A DNA stretch of 24,161 nucleotides from a virus. The DNA lies in IMG/VR virus record IMGVR_UViG_3300020595_002074, positions 1 through 24,161 of that record; one strand, given 5' to 3'. The position numbers and the translations under genes are program-made. The notes below the pieces were generated by a model that made no database searches, was not told the origin of the DNA, and saw only the letters and a program-made list of their open reading frames with translations. This document shows, one piece after another, positions 1-8,063 of the stretch (the stretch's first letter is position 1; every line of letters starts with the position of its first letter).

Positions 1-1
1 T

Positions 2-178
2 GAGATACCATATGAAACACCAACTAATCAATTCGGAAAGACTTCTACAAAGTACGAGCAAGAGGTCGCGTACGGCAAATTTTCAGGTTATGTTAACCAT
101 TACCACGTCAGTAAGAGAAAGATAGATTGTGCTGGACTAGATATTAAAACACTATTGGATGAGATCACCGAAGAGTGA
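2..178 (+). CDS. C-terminal end of an unknown protein (5' truncated)
   Basis: An open frame enters from the left edge of the window and stops at the TGA at 176-178, giving 58 visible residues. The tail is polar and ends in an acidic stretch (DEITEE). I see no known motif. The direction and the tight junction with the next gene fit the co-directional phage gene run. The frame could be incidental, because only the end is visible, but the composition looks like real protein and no other frame competes here. Confidence 0.6.
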   Translation, partial: EIPYETPTNQFGKTSTKYEQEVAYGKFSGYVNHYHVSKRKIDCAGLDIKTLLDEITEE

Positions 179-330
179 TGACTTCTTCAAGGCACTATAT
201 ATTGTGTGGGGCTTCTTTTACTGTTCTTGCTGAACTGTATTTCTGGTACAGAACTGCAAAATATAATTTACGTTTCGGAACAAAAGCCGATCGAAACATT
301 CGTGATCGGCAAACCAACCAGGAAAGCTGA
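178..330 (+). CDS. Possible 50-aa membrane mini-protein overlapping the metalloprotease gene
   Basis: An ATG overlaps the upstream stop as TGATG and opens a 50-codon frame ending at the TGA at 328-330. Residues 7-24 are hydrophobic and aromatic, which would suit one membrane segment, followed by a basic tail. The last 125 bases overlap the start of the metalloprotease gene in another frame. There is no well-placed ribosome binding site; GAAGAG lies too close to the ATG. It may be a real overlapping gene, a leader whose translation feeds the GTG start at 206, or chance. I consider chance more likely. Confidence 0.2.
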   Translation: MTSSRHYILCGASFTVLAELYFWYRTAKYNLRFGTKADRNIRDRQTNQES

Positions 331-763
331 GTGGGAAACTGTTCCAAAAGTCAGGGTATGTGCGAGTACTAAGTTGATAATGTCGCGGGTTGATAACGCG
401 GTTAAATACTGGGAGCGACTGGGTTATGAATTTAAATATACATATAAAGACTTTATAATAGATTGTATGAATCCCAGATACGGTGAGATCATAATAACGT
501 TGCCAGAAGGAGGTTTTTCTGCACACCATATGGCTTCAACAAGACTTTACACGAGCAATAGAACTGGTAAGATCGTAATGGCCAAAATTTTTATATTACC
601 AAAAAACGGCAGGAAAGAAAGAGTGCTGGAGCACGAAATAGGACATGCGTTAGGTTGGAATCACTACGGACAGAAATTACATATAATGCATCCGAATTGG
701 CAAGATGGCGGGTTTGATTCGAAAGGCCTTAAAAGAACAGACTTGACAGACAACAAAAAATAA
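206..763 (+). CDS. Secreted or lipoprotein metzincin-like zinc metalloprotease
   Basis: This 185-aa protein carries the extended zinc-binding motif HExxHxxGxxH: H143, E144, H147, G150 and H153. A Met-turn candidate follows at M161 (IMHP). This is the signature of metzincins (matrixin/M10-like clan), where three histidines hold zinc and the glutamate activates water. The N terminus is a short leucine-rich hydrophobic stretch ending in LLNC at C11, which resembles a lipobox, so export or lipid attachment is plausible. Asn before the Cys is unusual. The GTG at 206 is the only reasonable start after the stop at 179-181, but its ribosome binding site is weak. Possible roles are virion or cell-surface proteolysis during infection. 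The enzyme class is well supported; the location and substrate are guesses. Confidence 0.8.
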   Translation: MGLLLLFLLNCISGTELQNIIYVSEQKPIETFVIGKPTRKAEWETVPKVRVCASTKLIMSRVDNAVKYWERLGYEFKYTYKDFIIDCMNPRYGEIIITLPEGGFSAHHMASTRLYTSNRTGKIVMAKIFILPKNGRKERVLEHEIGHALGWNHYGQKLHIMHPNWQDGGFDSKGLKRTDLTDNKK

Positions 764-771
764 GTCATAAT
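743..771 (+). promoter_or_regulatory. Candidate sigma70 promoter before the gene at 787
   Basis: TTGACA (743-748) is followed after exactly 17 bases by CATAAT (766-771). It overlaps the end of the metalloprotease gene. The predicted start, near 778, would leave only about nine leader bases, beginning at the GAGG ribosome binding site, which weakens the case. Confidence 0.45.
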
Positions 772-786
772 ATATACGAGGTTCAA

Positions 787-1677
787 ATGAGTTTTGAATA
801 CGAGAACATTGTTGTAGGTAGCTCACTATCTGCGTTAATTTTTGCATATGTTAATGAGTATCCGGTATTCTTTACTGATGTGAACGTGCCTTTCCGATTT
901 GATTTTTTATCCCCTAGCCACACCCCAATTGGCGTGCCTTGCGAAGCAAAAACATTACTGTCATTTGATGATGAAATGAAAGTTGGAACACGAAAGCAAG
1001 TTTTGTGGGATCGATTGTATTTTCTTCTATCTTTAAAGGGGCTTACACCTCTTTCAAATTTGTGCAAAACAATCAGATGTAACGATAATTCTATAATTTG
1101 TTTAAATGAATATTCAAAGATACTTGAAGCTTCATTTGTTGACTGCCATTACTTTGGCGATTCCAATGCTGCAGGCTTCGTGCGTAAAAACAAGCTTGAC
1201 GAACATAGTTATGTGTGTTATGATTATATAGCATTCAATAGTGGAGGCAAACATGAGATCGACTTTATACACACAGATGATGATTTTATCAGCGAGGTAT
1301 GGTTTTATAGTTCCGACCGTATTGATGGAAATACTCCTGTTAGAGATGCTTGTGCGGTATCAAAGCTAACTGAGTCGCAACTAGTAGATTTTGATTACTC
1401 AGAAACGATGGCTCGATTCAAGGTACTCAAGATTATGAAAGACAACGGAATGAGAGGAAAATTAAGTGGATACACAAAAAAAGGTACGGCTAGGCACTAT
1501 GATTTTAGAACAACTAGCATCAGACGCGAAATACACCGCTGCCCAAATGGGCTCAGAGCAGAGGGTCATAATATCAAAGTTAAAACCGACAGCGAAGAAA
1601 GTATGCTCAGGCTTTTATCGAATGTTCAAAGTCCATCCGATAGATTTTTAGAGTTGCTAAATGTCTCTTCATCTTAG
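787..1677 (+). CDS. Unknown protein with Rossmann-like N terminus
   Basis: This 296-aa protein opens with a strand-turn-helix-strand pattern: IVVG ending at G11, SSLSA, a helix, then VFFTD ending at D31. That resembles the dinucleotide-binding fold of FAD- or NAD-dependent enzymes. The glycine motif is degenerate, with G-S-S-L-S-A in place of GxGxxG. The rest is not recognised; the C-terminal third is basic and could contact nucleic acid or phosphate-rich ligands. A GAGG ribosome binding site sits 5 bases before the ATG. It overlaps the next gene by 17 bases, so the two are probably translated together. The fold is a weak inference from one segment, and no reaction can be named. Confidence 0.75.
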   Translation: MSFEYENIVVGSSLSALIFAYVNEYPVFFTDVNVPFRFDFLSPSHTPIGVPCEAKTLLSFDDEMKVGTRKQVLWDRLYFLLSLKGLTPLSNLCKTIRCNDNSIICLNEYSKILEASFVDCHYFGDSNAAGFVRKNKLDEHSYVCYDYIAFNSGGKHEIDFIHTDDDFISEVWFYSSDRIDGNTPVRDACAVSKLTESQLVDFDYSETMARFKVLKIMKDNGMRGKLSGYTKKGTARHYDFRTTSIRREIHRCPNGLRAEGHNIKVKTDSEESMLRLLSNVQSPSDRFLELLNVSSS

Positions 1678-2545
1678 CGGTATAATACCTGTTGCCAATT
1701 ATGACACGGAACTAAGTGTATCTTTTCCTGAGCTACTTATGCCTGTCTGTGACGGCTTTAATTTGATTCAGAAATCAGTGCATGAATGCGCTTTGGCTGG
1801 TTGTAATACTATATGGATTATAGCTAACGACGACCTTGCGCCGGTGATAAGAAAGACCGTTGGTGACTGGGTTTATGACCCAGTTTATTATAAAAGAGAC
1901 TTAGAATCTAAATTTTACTCACAATTAAGGAAAGAGATACCTATTTATTACGTCGGAATCAAACCTAAAGATCAAAACAGGAGAGATAGTTACGGGTGGT
2001 CGATTATAGAAGGTATTCACGCCGCCTATATGACCTCCCTCAAAATTTCCAAATGGCTAACCCCGGAAAAATATTACATTTCCTTTCCGTTTGGACTTTT
2101 TGATATCTACTTTATAAGACAACATAGAAAATTGATTCGAGACAAAAGCAAGAATTTATTTTTTACATATAATGGACAGAGTGTGGTAAACAACCAATAT
2201 CTGCCATTCACCATGACAGGAGAAGATTTTAAACAATGCCGAAGAGCGATAAACAAAAAGACAACAAGGGAATATTTACCCCCTTTACCAAACCAGCAGT
2301 ATCCATCCCAGAAGCTCCCGCTCCACGAGAGATGGTCCGCTCGTCACTTTACTTTAAGTGACATATATGAGCCACTAGACTCTCAAGAAAGAACAACAAT
2401 CGAACTAGAGTGGTATTTTGACACGTCCAATTGGAATGGCTATGCAGAATATATTTCTTCAGAATATGTGCTAAATAAGCCCCTAGACGAGTTGACAAGG
2501 CCCCGACAGCATGTTACAATACCATATACCAATTCGGAGGGTTAA
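1661..2545 (+). CDS. Nucleotidyltransferase-like (GT-A fold) protein
   Basis: This 294-aa protein begins with GIIPVA, followed by a PELLMPVCDG segment near residues 24-33 and a helix rich in Ala and Cys leading to IWIIANDD. That order matches the start of sugar-nucleotide pyrophosphorylases, which transfer NMP onto sugar phosphates. The signature GxGTRL loop is missing; NYDTEL stands in its place. It may therefore be a divergent transferase or an inactive relative. The C-terminal third is not recognised. A phosphomannomutase and a mannose-6-phosphate isomerase-type cupin are encoded near 20.5-21.7 kb, which makes a sugar-nucleotide role attractive but unproven. The start lies inside the preceding gene. 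Confidence 0.7.
   Translation: MSLHLSGIIPVANYDTELSVSFPELLMPVCDGFNLIQKSVHECALAGCNTIWIIANDDLAPVIRKTVGDWVYDPVYYKRDLESKFYSQLRKEIPIYYVGIKPKDQNRRDSYGWSIIEGIHAAYMTSLKISKWLTPEKYYISFPFGLFDIYFIRQHRKLIRDKSKNLFFTYNGQSVVNNQYLPFTMTGEDFKQCRRAINKKTTREYLPPLPNQQYPSQKLPLHERWSARHFTLSDIYEPLDSQERTTIELEWYFDTSNWNGYAEYISSEYVLNKPLDELTRPRQHVTIPYTNSEG
2492..2520 (+). promoter_or_regulatory. Candidate sigma70 promoter for the DNA polymerase gene
   Basis: TTGACA (2492-2497), a 17-base spacer and TACAAT (2515-2520) lie inside the end of the upstream gene. A start near 2527 would give a leader of about 19 bases containing the GGAGG site before the polymerase ATG at 2546. The match is 11 of 12 hexamer bases. Confidence 0.6.
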
Positions 2546-5500
2546 ATGAATCGTATTGATTCTAAAATTAAGTTTGTTGGTCTGCACGCACATTCTGTGG
2601 CAGGCTCTATTTTTGATGCCATTGGGTATCCACAAGATCATATGGACTTTGCATATGAAAACGGGTGTGACGCGCTAGCGCTGACTGATCACGGCAATAT
2701 GAACGGGCTAGCTTATCAAGTACTGCACGCCAAGAAGATGCAGGAAGCGGGTAAAGAATTCAAGCCTATCTTCGGGTGTGAAGCTTACTTCACGCCATCC
2801 ATCGAAGAATGGCACGAAGCCTATAGTCAAGCGATGGCTGATAAGAAGAAGGCGCGCGCAATCAAGAAGGATGCCCAATCGGGCGCCACTGTTGAAGATG
2901 AGGGTGACAGCAAAAAGATTCAAGGTATTCTGAAGCGCCGGCGACACCTTGTATTGCTAGCCCAGAACCAAACTGGCCTGAACAACCTATTTAAGTTGGT
3001 ATCAGAGTCGTACCAGCCGGAGAATTTCTATCGCTACCCACGCATTGACTACGCGCTACTCAAGAAGTACAACGAGGGCATTATTGCTTCTTCTGCTTGT
3101 CTTGGTGGGGTGTATGCCGGTAACTACTGGGAGAACCGAGAGGATGGCGACGAGGCCGTTCTGGAGGCAATGCGGGAGTCCACACGTCGTATGGTCGACA
3201 TTTTTGGTGATCGCTGGTATGCCGAGATCCAGTGGAATAATATTAAAGAGCAACATGAGCTGAATCAGTATGTGATTCAAGTTGCAGAAGAGTTTGGCGT
3301 TGGACTGGTCACGACAGCCGATAGCCACTACCCCAACCCTGACGCTTGGAAAGACCGTGAACTTTACAAGCGCCTTGGTTGGCTTGGTAAGGGTACGCCT
3401 TCTTGGGCCGAAGGAGAGTCGGAGCTTCCTGATGGCGTTGAGGAAATTGGGTACGAGTTGTATCCAAAGAATGGTGACCAGATCTGGAAAAGCTACAAGG
3501 AATACTCTGAATCCACGGGGTTTGAGTATGACGACAGTGTAGTTTTGAAAAGTATTGAGGAATCTTACAGGATCGCCTTCGAGCGCATCGAGAAGTTCCT
3601 GCCTGACAATACAGTCCGCCTCCCCGAATTTGTAGTTCCCGCAGGATTTACAGCAACTCAGGCACTGGTAAACTTTGCTCTAGAGGGCCTCAAGGACAAG
3701 GGGCTGCACACCAACAAGGAATACACCGATCGTTTGCGTCTTGAACTAAACGTCATTGATGACCGAGGGTTCTCCAAGTATTTCCTTACAATGAAATCAA
3801 TTGTTGATGTAGCAACAGATATGATGCTCACAGGCCCGGGCCGCGGCTCCGCTGCTGGTTCATTGGTAGCGTATGCGTTAAACATTACCCAGGTTGATCC
3901 AATTAAGCATGGACTACTGTTCTCGCGATTCCTACGTTCCGATGCGACAGACTACCCAGATATCGATTACGATGTATCCGATTCAATGTCTCTCAAAGAA
4001 AAGCTTGTTGAGATGTGGGGAGCAGACTGTGTGGCACCAATCTCAAACTGGAATACGCTACAACTCAAGTCTTTGATCAAAGATATCTCTAAGCTGTATA
4101 ATGTCCCATTTACCGAAGTAAACACGGTTACGTCCATTATGATTCGCGAAGCTACGCCGCTAGCGAAACAGAAGCACGGTATTAAGGCGGGTGTCTATAG
4201 CCCCACGTGGCAAGAAGTTATGGAGTTCTCTCCGACGCTGAGGCAATACCTAGCGAAACATCCAGCGGTTAAGACTCACGTTGAAGGTCTTGTCGGTCAG
4301 GTCCGCTCTTGTTCTCGGCATGCCGGCGGTGTGGTTATCGCAGAGGACTTAGATCAAAGTATGCCTTTGATTAACTCTGGCGGAGTGCGACAAGCGCCGT
4401 GGGCTGAGGGGCAGAACGTCCGACATCTTGAGCCGATGGGTTTCATTAAGTTCGATTTGCTTGGTTTGTCTACTCTTAAGATGATGGAAGGTGCGATCTA
4501 CCACATCCTGAAGCGCCACCATGGTGTCGAAGAACCTACCTTCGCCCAGATTCGAGACTACTACGAGAAGAAGCTCCACCCCGACATTCTTGACCTGAAT
4601 GACCAAGAGGTGTACAAGAACGTCTTCCATCCCGGTAAGTGGGCTGGCGTTTTTCAGTTCACGGAACACGGAGCACAACAGTTCTGTACCAAGGTAAAGC
4701 CAAACAACATCATTGATTTGTCAGCTATTACCTCTATTTTCCGGCCCGGGCCCTTGTCCGCTGGTGTTGATGCCGATTACGTGGAAGCCAAGGAGAGCCC
4801 ACATTACATCAAGTATCTTTCCGAAGAAGCAAGAGAGATTACCGAAGAGACTTTCGGGTTCCTAATCTTCCAAGAACAGATTGCGCTACTGGCTCACAAG
4901 CTTGGCGGTCTGACTCTCGATGAAGGTAACATGCTTCGCAAGGTGTTGACCAAGAAGGGTACCGGCAAGAACAGTGTCAAAGGTAAGCTGCACGACAAGT
5001 TCATCAAAGGCTGTGTTGCCAAGAAGATCAATAGGGATGAAGCTCAATCACTTTGGGACAAGTTCGAATTCTTCTCCGGTTACGGTTTCAATAAGTCCCA
5101 CGCAGTATCATACTCGATTATTTCGTATCAGTGTGCTTGGCTGTGGAATTACTACCCAGCAGAGTGGATGGCAGCATTCTTGGACAAAGAACCAGAGACT
5201 CGCAAAGAGAAAGCAATCAACATCGCAAAGAAATTTGGCTTTGATATCGCACCGCTCGACATCAACAAGTCTGGCACAGTGTGGGAGATTAGCGAAGATG
5301 GCAAAACTATGATTCAGCCGCTCACTTCGATCAAGGGTCTGGGAATGTCGGCGATTGAACAAATCTTAGACAACCGGCCATTCATGAACGCAGAGGATCT
5401 GCTATTCCGTGAAGATGTATCGTACTCTAAGTTGAATAAGAAAGCGTTGGATGCTCTCTGCCGCGGCGGGGCTCTGGACAACATTGTGGATGATCGCTTC

Positions 5501-5977
5501 AGTGGCCGCAAACACTTCTGGTCAGCCTGCGTGGTTGAGAGGCCAAAGAACCTCAAGAAGTTTGGAGATAACATCGAGTTGTTCAGACCAGAAGGTGACT
5601 TTAGCGAAGAAGAGATCATCCAGTTCAAAACTGATCTTACCGGTGTGTTCCCAATCAACTTGGTGATTAGCACAGAGACAGTCGAGAAACTTCAAGAGAA
5701 ATACATTCCGCCAATCTCAGAGTTTGATGAGGGGTTGCAAGTATGCTGGTTCATACCCCGCAAGATTACTCCCAAGAAAACCAAGAACGGCAAGGATTAC
5801 TGGATCGTAGAGGTGATTGATTCCAACAACGAGTCCACTCGCATTCGATGTTGGGGAGTCAAACCACACAGGGACACCATCCATCTTAATCGGCCATATA
5901 TGGCTCGTCTCAAATATGATGAGAACTGGGGCTTCTCGACCTACGCTGTCGGCAAAACATTCAAACTATTAGGATAA
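2546..5977 (+). CDS. dnaE: DNA polymerase III alpha subunit, DnaE type
   Basis: This 1143-aa family C replicative polymerase has close to the usual length for bacterial DnaE. The N-terminal PHP domain keeps a complete set of likely metal ligands: H14, H16, D24, H49, E79, H134, C185, D259 and H261. The polymerase core shows the GPGRGSAAGS block, the PDxD catalytic pair D472 and D474, and the third aspartate D637 in a KFDLLGL context. The conserved SGYGFNKSHA block follows, with a helix-hairpin-helix and an OB-like C-terminal region. I see no intein or frameshift. A GGAGG ribosome binding site precedes the ATG. It copies phage DNA; the intact PHP domain suggests its own proofreading, as known for some bacterial DnaE1 enzymes. 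Confidence 0.97.
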   Translation: MNRIDSKIKFVGLHAHSVAGSIFDAIGYPQDHMDFAYENGCDALALTDHGNMNGLAYQVLHAKKMQEAGKEFKPIFGCEAYFTPSIEEWHEAYSQAMADKKKARAIKKDAQSGATVEDEGDSKKIQGILKRRRHLVLLAQNQTGLNNLFKLVSESYQPENFYRYPRIDYALLKKYNEGIIASSACLGGVYAGNYWENREDGDEAVLEAMRESTRRMVDIFGDRWYAEIQWNNIKEQHELNQYVIQVAEEFGVGLVTTADSHYPNPDAWKDRELYKRLGWLGKGTPSWAEGESELPDGVEEIGYELYPKNGDQIWKSYKEYSESTGFEYDDSVVLKSIEESYRIAFERIEKFLPDNTVRLPEFVVPAGFTATQALVNFALEGLKDKGLHTNKEYTDRLRLELNVIDDRGFSKYFLTMKSIVDVATDMMLTGPGRGSAAGSLVAYALNITQVDPIKHGLLFSRFLRSDATDYPDIDYDVSDSMSLKEKLVEMWGADCVAPISNWNTLQLKSLIKDISKLYNVPFTEVNTVTSIMIREATPLAKQKHGIKAGVYSPTWQEVMEFSPTLRQYLAKHPAVKTHVEGLVGQVRSCSRHAGGVVIAEDLDQSMPLINSGGVRQAPWAEGQNVRHLEPMGFIKFDLLGLSTLKMMEGAIYHILKRHHGVEEPTFAQIRDYYEKKLHPDILDLNDQEVYKNVFHPGKWAGVFQFTEHGAQQFCTKVKPNNIIDLSAITSIFRPGPLSAGVDADYVEAKESPHYIKYLSEEAREITEETFGFLIFQEQIALLAHKLGGLTLDEGNMLRKVLTKKGTGKNSVKGKLHDKFIKGCVAKKINRDEAQSLWDKFEFFSGYGFNKSHAVSYSIISYQCAWLWNYYPAEWMAAFLDKEPETRKEKAINIAKKFGFDIAPLDINKSGTVWEISEDGKTMIQPLTSIKGLGMSAIEQILDNRPFMNAEDLLFREDVSYSKLNKKALDALCRGGALDNIVDDRFSGRKHFWSACVVERPKNLKKFGDNIELFRPEGDFSEEEIIQFKTDLTGVFPINLVISTETVEKLQEKYIPPISEFDEGLQVCWFIPRKITPKKTKNGKDYWIVEVIDSNNESTRIRCWGVKPHRDTIHLNRPYMARLKYDENWGFSTYAVGKTFKLLG

Positions 5978-5979
5978 AC

Positions 5980-6585
5980 ATGAACGTAATTAAGAAATTT
6001 AGTCCGCTCTTAAAGGAGCCAAAACTTATCGATGACTTGCCTATTGTTATTAGGGTAAACAAGTTCGACGAAGCATCAGCCAAGACGTTTTCAGTCTTGA
6101 TGCGCAAAGCGCAGAACACGGGCCAGCCCGTTGTTCCAATTATAATTGACAGCTATGGTGGTCAGGTGTACAGTTTGATGTCAATGATTTCAGATGTTCA
6201 ACACTCAAAGATACCGGTGGCGACTATTGTGCAGGGTAAAGCCATGTCTTGTGGTGCTATTTTGTTTAGCTTTGGTGCCCCCGGCAAAAGGTATATGGAT
6301 CAGAACGCGACGGTTATGATTCATGACGTCAGTTCAATGGACCGCGGCAAAGTAGAAGAGATCAAAGCGTCCGCTGAAGAAACTGAGCGACTCAATAAAA
6401 AGATCTATCATATGATGGCAGAGAACTGCGGACAGCACGAAGATTACTTCTTAGAAATTGTTCACGAGAAGGGTCACGCCGATTGGTTTTTGGACGCAAA
6501 AGAGTGCAAGAAGCACAAATTAGCGAATCATTTACGTGTGCCAGACCTTAAAATAGAAGCTACGGTTAAGATCGACTTTAAGTAA
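5980..6585 (+). CDS. ClpP-like serine protease 1
   Basis: This 201-aa protein has the ClpP/crotonase fold pattern. S90 sits in GKAMSCGA, H115 in VMIHDV, and D168 in ADWFLDA, exactly where the ClpP catalytic aspartate falls relative to the FLxA block, so the triad looks complete. The IIIDSYGG segment near residues 54-61 matches the ClpP oxyanion and substrate strand. It starts two bases after the polymerase stop and is probably cotranscribed. In phages such proteins may serve as prohead proteases or replace host ClpP function; the sequence does not tell which. No ClpX or ClpA partner is encoded in the window. Confidence 0.9.
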   Translation: MNVIKKFSPLLKEPKLIDDLPIVIRVNKFDEASAKTFSVLMRKAQNTGQPVVPIIIDSYGGQVYSLMSMISDVQHSKIPVATIVQGKAMSCGAILFSFGAPGKRYMDQNATVMIHDVSSMDRGKVEEIKASAEETERLNKKIYHMMAENCGQHEDYFLEIVHEKGHADWFLDAKECKKHKLANHLRVPDLKIEATVKIDFK

Positions 6586-6597
6586 AACTACTTAAGG
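6576..6597 (+). promoter_or_regulatory. Hairpin covering a stop codon and the next ribosome binding site
   Basis: A nine-pair stem (including one G-U pair) with loop AAAC spans the TAA of the ClpP-like gene and the AAGG sequence before the ATG at 6601. There is no T tract, so it is not a terminator. It could hide the ribosome binding site until the upstream ribosome opens the stem. Confidence 0.45.
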
Positions 6598-6600
6598 TAT

Positions 6601-7305
6601 ATGATCAAGACCAAGAAAATCAAATACCGGCGCCTTATGAATGAGTTGGAGTATCTCTATGAAGAGATGGACTTGCTTGACGACATTGTAAAAGGCGCCG
6701 CTGGTGAGTTTGAAGTATACTATCGAGAGTTCTGTGCCAGGAATGAAATAGACATTAACAAACTGAACGAAGACAACAAAGAAAGAATTGCCGGCCTTTA
6801 TGGTGTTGAACCAGAAGAGGTAAAAGAAACCCCAGTCAGCGAATATACTGGTTCGGCAGCAATTGTCAAGGTAGATACTCCGGAAGATGAGCCGCTCTTT
6901 GATGAGACGCAAGAAGAGCTGGGCACGTTCAAGGAGCTTCATGAATATTTCCACAAGATGTTTAAGAAGATAGCTATGCAATTGCACCCAGACAAGATAG
7001 AAAACTTTACTGCTAATGATGAATACAAGAAACAAATGTCTTGGGACTTCTCTAGGGCTAAGAGCGCACTGGACAACAAGAAGTACTTTAAACTAATCCA
7101 AATAGCCAAAAAGCATAATATACATGTCACTGAGCACTTCTCGCTACAAATCAGATGGTTTAAAAAAGAAAGAGATGTTATTCTCGGATCTCTCCAGGAA
7201 GTCAAAACAACGTACAACTATAAGTTCGCCGAGTGTGAAACCGACGAACAAAAGGATGATGTCGTCAGAAAATTTATTTGGCATCTTTTTAGAGTTCAGG
7301 CTTGA
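6601..7305 (+). CDS. J-domain-like protein
   Basis: This 234-aa protein carries the J-domain signature HPD at residues 129-131, within a helix of the form FKKIAMQLHPDK. J proteins stimulate the ATPase of DnaK-type Hsp70 and deliver clients to it. The rest is helical and charged: residues 1-65 look like coiled coil, and the helix after HPD (about 145-170) fits J-domain helix III. The N-terminal extension puts the J domain in the middle, unlike DnaJ. It follows the ClpP-like gene, probably in one transcript, and a hairpin over its ribosome binding site may control it. It could recruit host DnaK for replication or assembly. Confidence 0.8.
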   Translation: MIKTKKIKYRRLMNELEYLYEEMDLLDDIVKGAAGEFEVYYREFCARNEIDINKLNEDNKERIAGLYGVEPEEVKETPVSEYTGSAAIVKVDTPEDEPLFDETQEELGTFKELHEYFHKMFKKIAMQLHPDKIENFTANDEYKKQMSWDFSRAKSALDNKKYFKLIQIAKKHNIHVTEHFSLQIRWFKKERDVILGSLQEVKTTYNYKFAECETDEQKDDVVRKFIWHLFRVQA

Positions 7306-7330
7306 CTCCATAGCCTCACAGTGTTATACT
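7302..7330 (+). promoter_or_regulatory. Sigma70-type promoter for the 7358-13533 gene run
   Basis: TTGACT (7302-7307), a 17-base spacer and TATACT (7325-7330) overlap the stop codon of the J-domain gene. The expected start near 7337 precedes a very strong AAGGAGG ribosome binding site at 7346-7352. It sits in the only gap of more than 50 bases between 1 and 13.5 kb, which supports a real function. Confidence 0.75.
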
Positions 7331-7357
7331 TTATGTATAGTCACCAAGGAGGCAACA

Positions 7358-7612
7358 ATGGCTAATACACACGACGAGAAGAAACAATATGTTAAGGAGT
7401 ACATCCGCTCACTAGCAGCAATTGAAGAGTGCATCGAACCCTATCAGGAACAAAAGCGCGAGCTGCGCACTGAGTTCCGAGAGAATGGATGGCTCAATAC
7501 AGACGAGATCCGAGCAGCAGTAAAGGCATACCGCCTTCACACTGGCACCGTCAACATCGACGATATTTTGGATAACCTTACAATCATTTCTGGGGACACC
7601 AATGATAGTTGA
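7358..7612 (+). CDS. Small coiled-coil protein, possibly GapR-like
   Basis: This 84-aa protein starts at the ATG after the consensus AAGGAGG site; a longer frame reaching back into the previous gene is unlikely. Residues 6-45 form a charged helix rich in Glu, Lys and Gln. A short ENGW turn and a DEIRAAVKAYR helix follow. That order resembles DUF2312/GapR proteins, which are small coiled-coil proteins that bind overtwisted DNA, but the match is from memory and loose. It is the first gene of a long operon and overlaps the dUTPase gene by 11 bases. Confidence 0.85.
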   Translation: MANTHDEKKQYVKEYIRSLAAIEECIEPYQEQKRELRTEFRENGWLNTDEIRAAVKAYRLHTGTVNIDDILDNLTIISGDTNDS

Positions 7613-8063
7613 GTTTGCACGAACACGCTCAAACGCATTCGACCCACAGCGTGCCAATCCATCGGACGCTGGGTTGGATGTCTTTTACTCACCGGAGCAG
7701 GGCAAGCAAGCAATTGCTGTCGAGCCCGGTGACAGCAAGGTTATTCCGACCGGTCTAAGGTTTGGAGTACCGCACGGCTACATGCTAGAGGTGAAGAACC
7801 GTAGCTCAGTAGCAGCGAAGCGCTCTCTTATCGTTGGCGCCTGCGTCGTAGATTCGGGATACGATGGCGAGATTTTTGTCAACCTTCATAACATTGGCAA
7901 GGAAACTCAGTATGTTCGTGGCGGCGACAAGATTGCACAACTTGTAATGATTCCAGTTGTAAACTTTAGGGCAACCCAAAGCACCAGCGGCGACTTGTAT
8001 CGTAGTCCGATCACGATTAGCGATAGGGGCGACGGGGCCCTGGGGAGCACTGATGCGTCCTGA
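7602..8063 (+). CDS. dut: dUTP diphosphatase (trimeric dUTPase)
   Basis: This 153-aa enzyme, of normal family length, cuts dUTP to dUMP and pyrophosphate, keeping uracil out of DNA and feeding dTMP synthesis. All five motifs are visible: AGLDVF (23-28), KNRSSVA with R67 and S68, VDSGYDGEI with catalytic D84 and Y87, GDKIAQLV (108-115), and RGDGALGST (142-150). Motif 5 usually has Phe stacking on the base; here it is Leu, a conservative but notable change. A GGGGA site precedes the ATG. It overlaps both neighbours by 11 bases, so translation is probably coupled. Confidence 0.95.
   Translation: MIVEFARTRSNAFDPQRANPSDAGLDVFYSPEQGKQAIAVEPGDSKVIPTGLRFGVPHGYMLEVKNRSSVAAKRSLIVGACVVDSGYDGEIFVNLHNIGKETQYVRGGDKIAQLVMIPVVNFRATQSTSGDLYRSPITISDRGDGALGSTDAS

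Noticed and set aside
3045-5673. Several frames of 60-119 aa on both strands within the DnaE region
   Set aside because: All are shadows of the well-conserved polymerase frame, without ribosome binding sites or recognisable motifs.
2546-5977. Intein or intron in the polymerase gene
   Set aside because: The length and the order of DnaE motifs are normal, with no insertion at the usual active-site positions.
7124-7357. Upstream extension of the 7358 gene
   Set aside because: It only shadows the J-domain gene in another frame. The promoter and AAGGAGG site fix the start at 7358.
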